Shown piece after piece: positions 9,709-20,295 of a DNA stretch of 58,665 nucleotides. The stretch is from assembly GCF_014805525.1 (NCBI RefSeq), contig NZ_JACFSZ010000020.1:1-58665 (forward strand). The letters run 5' to 3'. This DNA comes from Rhabdothermincola sediminis (GTDB taxonomy: Bacteria; Actinomycetota; Acidimicrobiia; Acidimicrobiales; Acidimicrobilacustridaceae). Numbering within the stretch: the first letter of the stretch is position 1; every line of letters begins with the position of its first letter. Made by a program: the position numbers and the translations under genes. Under the pieces are notes generated by a model. That model was not told where the DNA came from. It saw nothing but the letters and a program-made list of their open reading frames with translations, and did no database searches.

Positions 9709-10277
9709 CAGTCCTCCAGCAGCTCGTGTTCCTTGGCCTCGAGTGCCTTGTCGATCTCGGCCTCTTGGGCATGGGTGATCTTGTCGAGCTCCTTCTCGGC
9801 CCGAGCCAGCTCGTCGCCGGAGAGCTCGCCGTCCTTCTCGAGGCCTTCCAGCTCGTGACGCGCCGCCCGCCGCAGGTTGCGGATCGCGACCTTGCCCTCC
9901 TCGGCCATGTGCTTGACCACCTTGACCAGCTCCTTGCGACGCTCCTGGGTGAGTGGGGGGAAGGTCAGGCGGATGTTCACCCCGTCGTTGCTGGGGGTGA
10001 GCCCGAGATCGGAGCTCTGGATGGCCTTCTCGATCGCTCCCATCGCCCCCTTGTCGTAGGGGGTGATGAGCAGCTGGCGAGCTTCGGGGACCTGGAAGCC
10101 GGCGAGTTGCTGGAGCGGGACCTCGCTGCCGTAGTAGTCGACGACGATCTTCTCCACCAGCGCGGGCGCGGCTCGACCGGTGCGGATGCTCGCGAACTCG
10201 CCGCGTGCGTGCGCGACGGCCTTGCGCATCTTCTCGGTGGTCTCCTGGAGAACCACGTCGGCCATCTCGCTGCTCAC
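9708..10277 (-). CDS. frr: Ribosome recycling factor
   Basis: A 189-aa factor that with EF-G splits post-termination ribosomes. The full family pattern is visible: EKMRKAVAHARGEFASIRTGRA near the start, PYDKGAMGAIEKAI and the LTFPPLTQERRKELVK motif. The GTG start at 10277 has a GAGGAGAAG sequence upstream; an ATG four codons later is the alternative. It lies downstream of pyrH, the normal pairing, and overlaps cdsA by one base. A short GC hairpin (10344-10360) sits in the pyrH-frr gap without a T tract. Confidence 0.97.
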   Translation of the reverse strand: MSSEMADVVLQETTEKMRKAVAHARGEFASIRTGRAAPALVEKIVVDYYGSEVPLQQLAGFQVPEARQLLITPYDKGAMGAIEKAIQSSDLGLTPSNDGVNIRLTFPPLTQERRKELVKVVKHMAEEGKVAIRNLRRAARHELEGLEKDGELSGDELARAEKELDKITHAQEAEIDKALEAKEHELLED

Positions 10278-10398
10278 GCCGGGCTTCTCCTCTCGTCCGG
10301 GACGGTGACTGGTCGGGACTGGTCGGGCTGCGGGCGGCTCGTCGGGCGCCGTCGGCGCCCCCGGCCGAGCCCCGGGCCCGGGTGACGACGGTAGTGCC

Positions 10399-11918
<1,520 letters not shown>

Positions 11919-11920
11919 CG

Positions 11921-12898
11921 TCACTCCTCACTCGTGGCAGCCGCGACCTCGCCTGCCTGCTCGGCACCGGCGAGGACGGCCTCGGCGTTCTCTGGGGTCA
12001 GGCCGGGATCGGCGTGCTCCGGCTCTGGATCGGCGTTGGCCGCGGTGTTGGCCTGCGACTGCTCGCCGGCCTGGGCTGCGATCCTCGCTTCGCGCTCCTG
12101 CGCGGCCAGTGCCGCCTGGCGGCGGGCCTCAGCCTGCTGGGCGGCAACGGCCGCCTCCTCCTCCGGTGTGCGCTCCGGTGCCGGGCCCCCGGCTGGGCCA
12201 CCCCGGCGGGAGGCGATGAAGCGACCCTCGATGACCGCGTCGGCCATGATCCGCGACATCAACGTGGACGAACGGATGGCGTCGTCGTTGCCGGGGATCA
12301 CGTACTGGATCACGTCGGGGTCGCAGTTGGTATCGACGACCGCGACGATGGGGATGCCGAGCTTGTTGGCCTCGGTGACCGCGATGTCCTCCTTCTTCGT
12401 GTCGAGGATGAACACCGCGTCGGGCAGCCGTTCCATGTTCCGAATGCCGCCGAGGTTGCGCTCGAGCTTCTCGAGCTCCCGCGACAGCATCAGTGCTTCC
12501 TTCTTGGGCATGGCCTCGAACTCACCGGCGGCCCGCATCCGCTCGTAGTCCTTCATCTTGCCGACCCGCTTGGAGATCGTCTGGAAGTTGGTGAGCATGC
12601 CGCCGAGCCAACGCTCGTTGATGTAGGGCATGCCGCACTTCTCGGCGTAGGAGCGGACCGCGTCCTGTGCCTGCTTCTTGGTGCCCACGAACAGGATCGT
12701 GCCGCCATCGGCGACCAGGTCTCGCACGAACGAGTAGGCGATCTCGATGCGGGCGAGGGTCTGTTGCAGGTCGATGATGTAGATGCCGTTGCGCTCCCCG
12801 TAGATGAAGCGCTTCATCTTCGGGTTCCACCGGCGGGTCTGGTGGCCGAAGTGGACCCCGGCCTCCAGCAGTTGGCGCATGGTCACGACAGGTGCCAT
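11921..12898 (-). CDS. rpsB: 30S ribosomal protein S2
   Basis: A 325-aa small-subunit protein. The core starts [20 protein letters not shown] and contains [15 protein letters not shown], the [15 protein letters not shown] motif and the [15 protein letters not shown] motif. About 80 extra C-terminal residues are Ala/Glu/Gln-rich, giving a protein longer than the usual 230-260 aa; such tails are common in actinobacterial S2. ATG 12898 is chosen over the open upstream extension because of the AGGAG eight bases upstream and the family N-terminus. Confidence 0.97.
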   Translation of the reverse strand: MAPVVTMRQLLEAGVHFGHQTRRWNPKMKRFIYGERNGIYIIDLQQTLARIEIAYSFVRDLVADGGTILFVGTKKQAQDAVRSYAEKCGMPYINERWLGGMLTNFQTISKRVGKMKDYERMRAAGEFEAMPKKEALMLSRELEKLERNLGGIRNMERLPDAVFILDTKKEDIAVTEANKLGIPIVAVVDTNCDPDVIQYVIPGNDDAIRSSTLMSRIMADAVIEGRFIASRRGGPAGGPAPERTPEEEAAVAAQQAEARRQAALAAQEREARIAAQAGEQSQANTAANADPEPEHADPGLTPENAEAVLAGAEQAGEVAAATSEE

Positions 12899-13049
12899 CG
12901 CAGGTGCTCCTTCCCATCGGTTCGTCGAGACCCCCGCCCGACGCTCGAAGCGACCGTGGGAGGGCGAGGGCGGATGTGTGCTCACGACGGCCCCGTGCAC
13001 GCCACCGGGCCACCAGGTTCCGGCCCGCGATGCGGTGGGCCGGCGGACG

Positions 13050-13079
13050 ATTGTAGGGAAGGGTCACCACGGGGGCCAA
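13050..13079 (-). promoter_or_regulatory. Candidate promoter for rpsB-tsf
   Basis: On the minus strand TTGGCC (13074-13079) and TACAAT (13050-13055) are separated by 18 bases, a plausible vegetative promoter. It would leave a leader of about 145 bases before rpsB, long enough for the autoregulatory structure known upstream of rpsB in other bacteria, though I see no clear conserved fold. It lies in the only sizeable gap upstream of the run that ends in infB. Confidence 0.45.
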
Positions 13080-13113
13080 CGCGGTACCGGCCTCGGACAG
13101 CGGCGCTGGGTGC

Positions 13114-14736
13114 TCACGGGCCGGGCCAGCTCATGCCTGCCAGCGCGCCGGCGGCGCCCGCAGCGTCGATCGCGAACGAGATGGTCTCGCCCTCGACCAG
13201 GGCGGACGCAGCCTGGCCAGCGCCGACGCACGTCGGGGGAAGCCCGGCCACGGCCAAGGCAATCTCGCGGGTGGCCGCAGGCGAGCCCGGCAGCTCGTCG
13301 TGAGCCGAGAGCCCGTGCAGGTCGACGGTGACGTGGCGCTCGCCGTCGACGAGCGTGCGCGGCCCGGGGACCACCCAGTCCCCCGAGGCGGCGATCGACA
13401 CCATGCGCAGGTGATCCGGCACCGGGGTGGCGGCGACCTGGCGGGTCAGGTCGGACACCTCGCTGAGCTGGCGAGCAGCGGGACTGGCCGGGTCGTGACC
13501 TCCGGGCACCACCGCGGCAAGGGCCGCCAGCTGCGCGTCGAACCCACCCAGCTCGTCGAGCGCGCCGAGGGCGGTGGCGAGGTCCGCGCCTCCGTGCGGG
13601 GTGCCGAGGGTGACGAACGTGCGCACCTCGGCGGGCAGCCTGCCACGGGAGAACGCCTCGCCGATCGCCAGGCGGGTGACGACGCCACCCTGGGAATGGG
13701 CGATCAGGTCGATCGGCACACCTGGCTCGGCCCGGCTCACCGCGGCGATCAGTGCCTCCAGCCGGGAGGCCGCCTCTCGCAGCTCGCCCTGGCTGTCGAG
13801 TTCGTCGTAGGGGCGGGCGGGCAGAGCAGCCAGCGAGTCGGTGAGCCCTTCGGCAGGGATCCGCCCACCCCGGTAGGAGAACCGGACCACGTCGCCGGGG
13901 GCGTAGCCCAGCGCCGCGGTGTCGGTGCGGTCGATGCCGCTCCCCTCGCTCGTCGAGCCGAACCCGGCCACCAGAATGGCGATGCGCCGGCCCGCCGGTC
14001 GTGGCGGCGGCGCGGTGGGCGGAGTGCAGTCGCCGCGACTGCGGCGCCATCGCTCCATGCCCATGGCGATGCGGGCCAGCCGGGTCTCGACCCGCAGCTC
14101 GACCGCGTAGTGGAGCAGGAGCCGGGCCCGCTGCCCGCTGGCATCGACCACCATGCCCGCCAGCCGGTACGGCGAGTCCAGGTGGTCGAGGATCACGGTC
14201 AGGAGGGCTCGGCGCTCCCGCAGCGGCCCCTCGCCTTCCTCGAGGCCCGGGACAAGGCGGACCCGAGCGGGGAGGTCACCGGCGAAGAGCACGGCCGGGT
14301 CCAGGTAGGTGCCGTCGCGATCGCGGATGCCGAGGTGCAGCATCGGCCCGGCGGTGCCGACCACCTCGCCCTGCCTGACCCGCGCGCCGACCCGCACGCC
14401 CACCGCCTCGAGGAACGAGTAGCTCGACCGCAGGCCGTCCGGGTGGCGTACCGTGACGTGCAAGGTGCCGGCCACCGGACCGGCGAAGATCACTTCGCCG
14501 TCGCCGATCGCTCGCACCGGGGTGCCCGGCTCGGTGGCGTAGTCGATCCCCCGGTTGCCGGGCCCGAAGCGGGTCGCCGGAGGGCGGAAGGGATCCGCGA
14601 CCGGCGCATCGACGGGCGGCCGGTATCGAGGCGGTGTGGCGGCCGCGTGGCCTGCGGGGGTGATGGCGGCGGACAGCGCGACGACGAACACGGCCGCCGC
14701 ACCGATCTGGGCGCGGCGGGGCACACGGTGGGCCAC
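13114..14736 (-). CDS. Secreted LytM (M23)-like domain fused to an alpha/beta-hydrolase (lipase-like)
   Basis: A 540-aa exported protein with two modules. Residues 1-32 look like a signal peptide. Residues 40-150 form a LytM/M23 fold (GIDYATEPGTPVRAIGDGEVIFAG), but two key positions are changed: the first zinc His is Asn61 (NRGID instead of HxGxD) and the catalytic His of HxH is Met132 (MLH134LGIR). It is therefore probably catalytically dead. Residues 245-540 are lipase-like: oxyanion region ILVAGFGSTSEGSG, nucleophile elbow AHSQGG (Ser348) and TLGTPHGGAD. The GTG start has GGGAGGTG upstream. It lies between rpsB and the sigma factor gene. A role in envelope remodelling is inferred. Confidence 0.82.
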   Translation of the reverse strand: MAHRVPRRAQIGAAAVFVVALSAAITPAGHAAATPPRYRPPVDAPVADPFRPPATRFGPGNRGIDYATEPGTPVRAIGDGEVIFAGPVAGTLHVTVRHPDGLRSSYSFLEAVGVRVGARVRQGEVVGTAGPMLHLGIRDRDGTYLDPAVLFAGDLPARVRLVPGLEEGEGPLRERRALLTVILDHLDSPYRLAGMVVDASGQRARLLLHYAVELRVETRLARIAMGMERWRRSRGDCTPPTAPPPRPAGRRIAILVAGFGSTSEGSGIDRTDTAALGYAPGDVVRFSYRGGRIPAEGLTDSLAALPARPYDELDSQGELREAASRLEALIAAVSRAEPGVPIDLIAHSQGGVVTRLAIGEAFSRGRLPAEVRTFVTLGTPHGGADLATALGALDELGGFDAQLAALAAVVPGGHDPASPAARQLSEVSDLTRQVAATPVPDHLRMVSIAASGDWVVPGPRTLVDGERHVTVDLHGLSAHDELPGSPAATREIALAVAGLPPTCVGAGQAASALVEGETISFAIDAAGAAGALAGMSWPGP

Positions 14737-14858
14737 GGGACGGGCACCTCCCCGGGGAGACGGGACCGGTGGGGGAAGTGCGGCCGAGGGCCGTGAGGGG
14801 GCGTCGCCCCGAGTTCAGGCGTGTCCGGCGAGATGGGGCCCCGAGCCGGAGCTCGTGC

Positions 14859-15644
14859 TCAGGCCGGCTCGCGTTCCTGGGCCAGGATCCGCGACCGGAG
14901 CTGGAGCACCGCTTTGGTGTGGATCTGGCACACCCGGCTCTCGGTGACGCCGAGAACCTGGCCGATCTCGGCGAGGGTGAGACCCTCGTAGTAGTAGAGG
15001 GTGAGGACGATCTTCTCCCGCTCGGGCATGCGGTTGATGGCCTTCGCGAGGATCTGGCGCATCTCCTCGACCTCGTAGGCCTGCACCGGCCCCTCCCCCG
15101 CATCCGCGATGGTGTCGCCGAGCGTCAGCGACTCACCCCGGTCGCCGCCAACCGAGAGCATCTCGTCGAGCGCGACCAGACCGACGAAGGAGATCTGCGA
15201 GAGCGTGGTCTGCAACTGCTCGTCGGTCATGTCCAGCTCGGCCGCGAGCTCCTCGTCGGTCGGGGCGCGGTGCAGTTCGCTCTCGAGCTTGGCGAACGCC
15301 TTCTCGAGCGCCCGAGCCTTGGCCCGGACCGAGCGCGGCACCCAGTCGATCGAGCGCAGCTCGTCGAGGATCGCCCCCTTGATACGAGCAATCGCGTAGG
15401 TCTCGAACTTGTAGCCCCGCGCCGGGTCGAACTTCTCGATGGCGTCGATCAGACCGAAGATGCCGTAGCTGACCAGGTCGGACTGCTCCACGTTGTGGGG
15501 CAGCCCCACCGCGACCCGGCCTGCCACGTACTTCACCAGCGGCGAGTAGTGCACGATCAGCTCGTCACGTGCCTCGCGCGTGCCCGTGGCCTTGTAGTCG
15601 ACCCATAACCGTTCGATGTGACCTGCTGCCTGGTCTTCCACCAC
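14859..15644 (-). CDS. whiG: Alternative sigma factor of the WhiG/FliA (sigma-28) type
   Basis: A 261-aa RNA polymerase sigma factor. Region 2 is clear (VEQSDLVSYGIFGLIDAI, then FETYAIARIKGAILDELR) and ends in DWVPRSVR, a hallmark of the FliA/WhiG subgroup. Region 3 follows, and region 4 carries MPEREKIVLTLYYYEGLTL with the helix-turn-helix LAEIGQVLGVTESRVCQIH. The open frame extends far upstream through xerC, but the real start must follow the xerC stop; GTG 15644 or 15641 fits with a GGA just upstream. No flagellar genes are nearby, so a developmental WhiG-like role is more likely than motility, by inference. Confidence 0.9.
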   Translation of the reverse strand: MVEDQAAGHIERLWVDYKATGTREARDELIVHYSPLVKYVAGRVAVGLPHNVEQSDLVSYGIFGLIDAIEKFDPARGYKFETYAIARIKGAILDELRSIDWVPRSVRAKARALEKAFAKLESELHRAPTDEELAAELDMTDEQLQTTLSQISFVGLVALDEMLSVGGDRGESLTLGDTIADAGEGPVQAYEVEEMRQILAKAINRMPEREKIVLTLYYYEGLTLAEIGQVLGVTESRVCQIHTKAVLQLRSRILAQEREPA

Positions 15645-15649
15645 CGGTC

Positions 15650-16540
15650 CTACGCTCGCGGGTGGGTCGACTCGACGACGCGCCGCAGCCGCTCCTTGCT
15701 CACATGAGTGTAGTGCTGTGTCGTGCCGAGGTCCGCGTGCCCGAGCAGCTCCTGCACCGCTCGCAGATCGGCGCCCCCGTCGAGGAGATGTGTGGCGAAC
15801 GTGTGGCGCAACGCATGGGGATGGGTCGGCGACAGCGCGCGGCGGTCGAGGATGCGCCGCACGTCCCGCGGGGTCAGTCGGCGCCCACGCCGGTTGAGGA
15901 ACACCGCGTCGACAGGCGTGTCGGTGGTGATCAGCTGGTCGCGCCCGCGGCGGAGCCAGGCGTCGATGGCCGCCGATGCCGGTTCGCTCAGCGGGACCTG
16001 GCGCTGCCGTGAGCCCTTGCCCCACACACGCACCGTGCGGTTGAGGAGGTCGAGGTCGTCGGGCCGCAGGCCGCAGAGCTCCGCCACCCGTAGGCCGCTG
16101 CCGTAGAGCAGCTCGAGCACCGCGTCGTCGCGCAGTCGGATGGCCGGCTCGTCGCTCGACGTGGACGCTGGTGGATCGTCGAGGAGAGCCCTCAGCTCCT
16201 CGTCGCGCAGCACCCGGGGCAGCCGCCCCTCCCCCGCCGGGGAGGAGAGACCCGCTGCGGGGTCGGCGCTCAGATGACCCGTGCGGCGCAACCAGGCGAA
16301 GTACCGGCGCAGCGCGGACGCCTTCCGGGCGACGGTGCGGCGTGCGTAGCGGCGGGTGCCTAGGTAGGCGAGGTATCGGCGGAGCACCTTGCGCTCGATG
16401 TCGGACGGGCCGCGGGCACCCAGACGCGCCGCCCACTCGATGAATGCCTCGAGATCGCTCCGGTAGGCGCGGATCGTGGCCGGCGACGCGGAGGTGAGCG
16501 CTGCCTCGAACTCCTCGAGCAGCCACCCGGCCTCGGCCAT
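15650..16540 (-). CDS. xerC: Tyrosine recombinase XerC/XerD
   Basis: A 296-aa site-specific recombinase that resolves chromosome dimers at dif. The N-terminal SAM-like domain covers about residues 1-95. All catalytic residues are visible: Arg151 (GSGLRVAEL), Lys175 (VWGKGSRQR), His242 and Arg245 (HALRHTFATH), His268 (LLGHADLGTTQ) and the nucleophile Tyr277 (HYTHVS). The start MAEAGWLLEEFEAAL fits the family. It lies between dprA and the sigma gene, the actinobacterial arrangement. It ends in TAG, so amber codons work as stops here. No phage genes flank it. Confidence 0.93.
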   Translation of the reverse strand: MAEAGWLLEEFEAALTSASPATIRAYRSDLEAFIEWAARLGARGPSDIERKVLRRYLAYLGTRRYARRTVARKASALRRYFAWLRRTGHLSADPAAGLSSPAGEGRLPRVLRDEELRALLDDPPASTSSDEPAIRLRDDAVLELLYGSGLRVAELCGLRPDDLDLLNRTVRVWGKGSRQRQVPLSEPASAAIDAWLRRGRDQLITTDTPVDAVFLNRRGRRLTPRDVRRILDRRALSPTHPHALRHTFATHLLDGGADLRAVQELLGHADLGTTQHYTHVSKERLRRVVESTHPRA

Positions 16541-16650
16541 CCCGGTCAACGGTACCCGGCACTCGCCGCCATCCTGTGGAGGGCCGAGCACGGGGCCGGC
16601 GGGGGGCTCCGGGCAGCCCGCCGGGTGGGCACTGGAGTGCGTGCGATCGA

Positions 16651-17784
16651 TCAGCGCCCATCGTGGGCCACCCGTTCGAACCAGCCCGCCCGGCGGGCCA
16701 CCCATCCAGCCGCCTCCAGCCGGTCGAGCGCCAGCACGAGCACCCCCAGCTCGAGACCCGTGCGTAGCACGAGTTGCTCGAGGGCGACTGGCTCCCATCC
16801 CATGTGCTCGAGGACCCGGGCGTCGGAGGGGTCCGGTGCGGGGCGCGGGTCCGCGCCCCGCCGTCGGGCGGGCGTGTCGAGCCCCAGCAGTGCGAGGACG
16901 TCACCCGCCCCGAGGCACACGTGGGCGCCCTCGTCGAAGAGCCGGTTCGTACCCTCCGACGCGTGGGCCCGGACCGAGCCGGGCACGGCCATCACCGGCC
17001 TCCCACGCTGGGCCGCTTCGGTGGCGGTATGCAGCGCGCCGCCTCGGGCGTGGGACTCGACGACCACGACGATGTCGGCCAGCGCGGCGATCAACCGGTT
17101 GCGGGCGGGGAAGTGCCAGGCCGTGGGTGAGGTGCCGAGGGGGTGCTCCGAGATGAGCAGGCCCGCGTCGGCCACGGCCCGCCAGAGGCTGTGGTTGCGA
17201 CGGGGGTAGACCACGTCGAGCCCGCTGCCCACGACCGCCACGGGTGGGGCGGCCCGGGCCTCCAGCGCCCCGGCATGGGCCGCACCGTCGATGCCGAGTG
17301 CCAGCCCCGACACGACGCGCACGCCGGCGGCCGCAAGGTCGCGACCGAGCTCGAAGGCCACGTCACGGCCGTAGCGGGTGCAGTCACGGGTCCCGACGAT
17401 CGCCACCCTCGGCCCGTCGAGGGCCTGGCTGTCGCCGCGCAGAACCACCAAGGGTGGAGGGTGCTCTTCGCGACAGAACGGCTCGGGGTAGGCGGGGGAG
17501 CTCACGCCGCAGACCTCGACACCGGCCTCGAGGTGACGTCGCCACAGCTCGCCCACGTCGAGCTCGCTCGCCCAGCGAGTCCAGGCCGCGAGCAGCGCCG
17601 CGGCCGGGGCACCCAGCAGGTCACGGACTCCGCCCCCTGGCACAGCACCCCGGCACAGCTCGTGCCACGCCTCGGCCGGTGACACCGCCCCGACCAGCGC
17701 ACGCAAGCGGGCGGGGCCCATCTGGGGCAGCGACGCCAGCGCCAGCAGGTGCGCTTCGGCCGGCAGCTCGATGGAGCACGACAT
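16651..17784 (-). CDS. dprA: DNA-processing protein DprA/Smf
   Basis: A 377-aa protein that loads RecA on incoming single-stranded DNA during transformation. An N-terminal helix-hairpin-helix/SAM-like region is followed by the Rossmann-like DprA core: VAIVGTRDCTRYGRDVA, VSGLALGIDGAAHAGAL, VVGSGLDVVYPRRN, SEHPLGTSPTAWHFPARNR and MAVPGSVRAHASEGTNRL. A C-terminal winged-helix segment ends the protein. ATG 17784 overlaps the comM stop by one base (TGATG), so both are translated together. Confidence 0.95.
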   Translation of the reverse strand: MSCSIELPAEAHLLALASLPQMGPARLRALVGAVSPAEAWHELCRGAVPGGGVRDLLGAPAAALLAAWTRWASELDVGELWRRHLEAGVEVCGVSSPAYPEPFCREEHPPPLVVLRGDSQALDGPRVAIVGTRDCTRYGRDVAFELGRDLAAAGVRVVSGLALGIDGAAHAGALEARAAPPVAVVGSGLDVVYPRRNHSLWRAVADAGLLISEHPLGTSPTAWHFPARNRLIAALADIVVVVESHARGGALHTATEAAQRGRPVMAVPGSVRAHASEGTNRLFDEGAHVCLGAGDVLALLGLDTPARRRGADPRPAPDPSDARVLEHMGWEPVALEQLVLRTGLELGVLVLALDRLEAAGWVARRAGWFERVAHDGR

Positions 17785-19301
17785 CAGCCCGCCAGCCGCT
17801 GCACGAGGAACGACGGCTCCGTGCGCAGCGCGCAAGCCTCCGCGACGTGCTCCACCGACAGCTCACCGCCGTGGCCCGCCAGGTCGGCAATCGTTCGCGC
17901 CACCCGGCGGACTCGCTGCAACCCGCGACCGGTGAGCCGGCCGGCGCGCAGGTCACCCTCGAGCTTGCGGGCCGCAGGTCGTGAGAGCGGCGCATACCGA
18001 TGGAGGCCGGCCTGGTCGAGCTCCGCGTTGGCGCGCACCCCTCGCCGCCAGGCGAGCTGGCGGGCGGCGAGCACCCGCTCGGCCACCGCCCGGCTGGGCT
18101 CCGATGGCGCGCTGCTCAGCAGCTCCAGCGGGTCCGGCCGCAACACGTCGACCCGCAGGTCGAACCGGTCGAGCAGCGGGCCCGAGATCCGCCGGCAGTA
18201 CCGGGCGAGCTGGAGATCCGAACAGCGGCAGGCGTCGGGCGAGCTCCGGAGGCCGCACGGGCACGGGTTCATCGCCGCCACGAGCTGGAAGCGGCACGGC
18301 AGCAGCACCTTCGAGTCGGCCCGGGCGAGGCGCACGACGCCCTCCTCGAGCGGCTGGCGCAGCGTGTCGAGCACGTGGGCGGGGAACTCCGCCAACTCGT
18401 CGAGGAACAGCACCCCCTCATGGGCCAGGGAGATCTCGCCCGGTCGAAGCTGTCCCGACCCACCACCGATGAGCGCCACCGCCGAAGCGCCGTGGTGCGG
18501 GGCACGGAACGGAGGCCGGCGGACCAACCCACCCGGAGGGAGCGGCGCGCCGGCCGCGGAGTGGATGCGGGTGGCCTCCAGCGCCTGGGCACCGTCGAGC
18601 TCGGGCAGCAGACCAGGCAGCCGCTTCGCGAGCATGGTCTTGCCCGCGCCGGGCGGCCCCACCATCAACAGGTGATGGCCGCCCGCCGCGGCCACCTCGA
18701 GCGCGCGCCGGGCGACGGGCTGGCCGTGGACGTCGCGCAGATCGGGGCCGAGGTCCTCGGGAGGCACCTGGTCCAACCGCGGCACCGCAGGCCACGGGCT
18801 GTCGCCCCGGAGGCAGCCGACCAGCTCACCGAGGCTGCCCACGATGCGAACCTCGTGCCGCCCGACGAGCTGTGCCTCCACCCGCGCATCGGACGGCACG
18901 ACCACCACCTTCGCCTCGACGGCGTCGACGAGGGGCAGCACACCAGGAACCTTGCGGAGTGCCCCGTCGAGGCCCAACTCGCCGACGAAGCCGACGTCCT
19001 CGACGACCGATGGCGGCAGCTGCTCGGTGGCGACCAGCACCCCGACCGCCATCGCCAGGTCGAGGCCGGCGCCGATCTTGCGCAAGCCGGTGGGAGCGAG
19101 GTTGACCGTGCACCGGCGCTGCGGCCACGACAACCCACTGGACAGGATCGCCGCCCGGACCCGGTCTCGCGCCTCGCGGCAGGAGCTGTCGGGCTGGCCG
19201 ACCACCGTGAACGACGGCAGGCCACTCGAGACGTGGACCTCGACGGAGACGACATGACCGTCGACACCCAAAAGGGTGGCCGACATGACGGTGGCGAGCA
19301 T
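17784..19301 (-). CDS. comM: ComM/YifB family Mg-chelatase-like AAA+ ATPase
   Basis: A 505-aa hexameric helicase-type ATPase that promotes branch migration of transformed DNA. The N-terminal Lon-like domain carries HVSSGLPSFTVVGQPDSSCREARDRVRAA and GLDLAMAVGVL. The AAA+ core has Walker A (GPPGAGKTMLAKRLPGLLPEL), the FRAPHH motif and Walker B GVLFLDELAEF. Four cysteines in CPCGLRSSPDACRC form the expected insertion. ATG 19301 gives the usual start MLATVMSATLLGVDGH. Its pairing with dprA suggests a competence or DNA-uptake role. Confidence 0.95.
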   Translation of the reverse strand: MLATVMSATLLGVDGHVVSVEVHVSSGLPSFTVVGQPDSSCREARDRVRAAILSSGLSWPQRRCTVNLAPTGLRKIGAGLDLAMAVGVLVATEQLPPSVVEDVGFVGELGLDGALRKVPGVLPLVDAVEAKVVVVPSDARVEAQLVGRHEVRIVGSLGELVGCLRGDSPWPAVPRLDQVPPEDLGPDLRDVHGQPVARRALEVAAAGGHHLLMVGPPGAGKTMLAKRLPGLLPELDGAQALEATRIHSAAGAPLPPGGLVRRPPFRAPHHGASAVALIGGGSGQLRPGEISLAHEGVLFLDELAEFPAHVLDTLRQPLEEGVVRLARADSKVLLPCRFQLVAAMNPCPCGLRSSPDACRCSDLQLARYCRRISGPLLDRFDLRVDVLRPDPLELLSSAPSEPSRAVAERVLAARQLAWRRGVRANAELDQAGLHRYAPLSRPAARKLEGDLRAGRLTGRGLQRVRRVARTIADLAGHGGELSVEHVAEACALRTEPSFLVQRLAG

Positions 19302-19435
19302 GAGGCCCTCCTCGACCGCATGGTGCGCATCGGAGCCAGGACGGGACCGTGCGCGCTGACGGTGGGAAGGACGGCCGTGTCGCCGGCCATCGAGCGTGGG
19401 CTGATGCTAGCGAGGGGGTCTGACAGTCGAAAGGG

Positions 19436-19774
19436 TCAGAGGCTGCGCTCGTAGGTGGCCACTGCCCGGATGTCCTCGGCGGAGAGCTGCTGTCCGAACG
19501 AGGGCATGCCGGCCCGGCCTTCGGTGATGACCGCGATCTGGTCCTCGATGTTCGGGTAACGGCTGGCCACCACCCCGGCGAGCCGCGGCCCGTTCCCACC
19601 TCCGCCCTTGGCACCATGGCAGGTGGCACAGTTCTGGCGGAACACCTGCTGTCCGCGAGCCAGGACCGGATCGGCCGGTGTGGCGGTGTCGTCGCTTCCG
19701 GTGCCGCAGGCGTTCAGTGCCAGCACACCGACGACGAGCGCGACGGCGAGGGTGAGGACCTTGACTGCCTTCAC
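19436..19774 (-). CDS. Membrane-anchored c-type cytochrome (lipoprotein)
   Basis: A 112-aa exported monohaem cytochrome. GTG 19774 gives a short basic start, a hydrophobic segment and a lipobox with cysteine (LALNAC, Cys23), so it is probably lipid-anchored outside the membrane. The haem site is CATCH (Cys49, Cys52, His53) within RQNCATCHGAKG, and Met in AGMPSFGQQLS is the likely distal ligand. It resembles single-domain cytochromes of the cbb3/SoxX-like class. A longer upstream frame exists but lacks a signal. No oxidase gene is adjacent, so the redox partner is unknown. Confidence 0.85.
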   Translation of the reverse strand: MKAVKVLTLAVALVVGVLALNACGTGSDDTATPADPVLARGQQVFRQNCATCHGAKGGGGNGPRLAGVVASRYPNIEDQIAVITEGRAGMPSFGQQLSAEDIRAVATYERSL

Positions 19775-19865
19775 GGCCGCAGACCTTACCGTCGGCCGGC
19801 GCGACCGCCGACCGACGCGGGCTCGGTAGGTGCGATCAGCCGCGGGCGCGCACGATACTGGGCTC

Positions 19866-19976
19866 GTGGGCTTCAACCCGTTCCGCGGCCGGCGCAGCTC
19901 CGGCGCCGACTACGCCATGGTCGTCGCGGCCCTGGTGGTAGTGGTCCTCCTCGTGGCCTGGGCCCTGTTCGGGTGA
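19866..19976 (+). CDS. Conserved 36-aa single-pass membrane protein
   Basis: A tiny frame from GTG 19866 encodes a basic N-terminus (MGFNPFRGRRSSGADYAM) followed by a strongly hydrophobic helix rich in Val, Ala and Leu that ends in WALFG. I recognise the MGFNPFR-type start as a small actinobacterial protein family of unknown role. Its stop overlaps the next start as GTGA (19973-19976), which supports it being a real gene. Confidence 0.72.
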   Translation: MGFNPFRGRRSSGADYAMVVAALVVVVLLVAWALFG

Positions 19977-20224
19977 GCACCAGGCAGGAGTGGGTGGTGA
20001 GCACCTGGCAGGACCTCGACGCCGACGGGCAGGTGGTGGAGGTACGGAGGGTACAGCCCTACCAGGCCACGAAGCGCTACGTGTGCCCCGGCTGCAACCA
20101 GGACATCCCGGCCCACACCGGCCACCTGGTGGCTGTGCCCGTCGAGGCTCCCGACCTCCGCCGCCACTGGCACCGAGGCTGCTGGGAGGCCCGGCATCGG
20201 CGGCGTCCCGGCCGAGCTCGCTGA
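19973..20224 (+). CDS. Small zinc-ribbon-like protein of unknown function
   Basis: An 83-aa protein starting at GTG 19973 and overlapping the 36-aa membrane gene by four bases; an alternative GTG lies at 19994. The centre has YVCPGCNQDIPAHTGHLV and later RRHWHRGCWEARH, so CxxC plus His/Cys pairs form a probable zinc site. Such proteins are widespread in actinobacteria, often with vague ATP/GTP-binding labels; no motif here supports nucleotide binding. The C-terminus is strongly basic. It is probably co-transcribed with the histidine phosphatase 70 bases downstream. Confidence 0.72.
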   Translation: MSTRQEWVVSTWQDLDADGQVVEVRRVQPYQATKRYVCPGCNQDIPAHTGHLVAVPVEAPDLRRHWHRGCWEARHRRRPGRAR

Positions 20225-20295
20225 TCCCGCCGCGGTCCCCACCGACGTCCCGACCCGGTGGCGGGGCCCGGAGCCGACCCGACAGGGAGGCCCGT

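Noticed and set aside
10344-10360. Terminator between pyrH and frr
   Set aside because: The 7-bp stem with a 3-base loop lacks a T tract and such GC hairpins are frequent by chance in this DNA.
14859-16904. A 681-codon frame joining the sigma factor to sequence antisense or out of frame to xerC
   Set aside because: The upstream 420 codons have no family similarity and overlap the real xerC gene in another frame; the sigma factor starts after the xerC stop at 15650.
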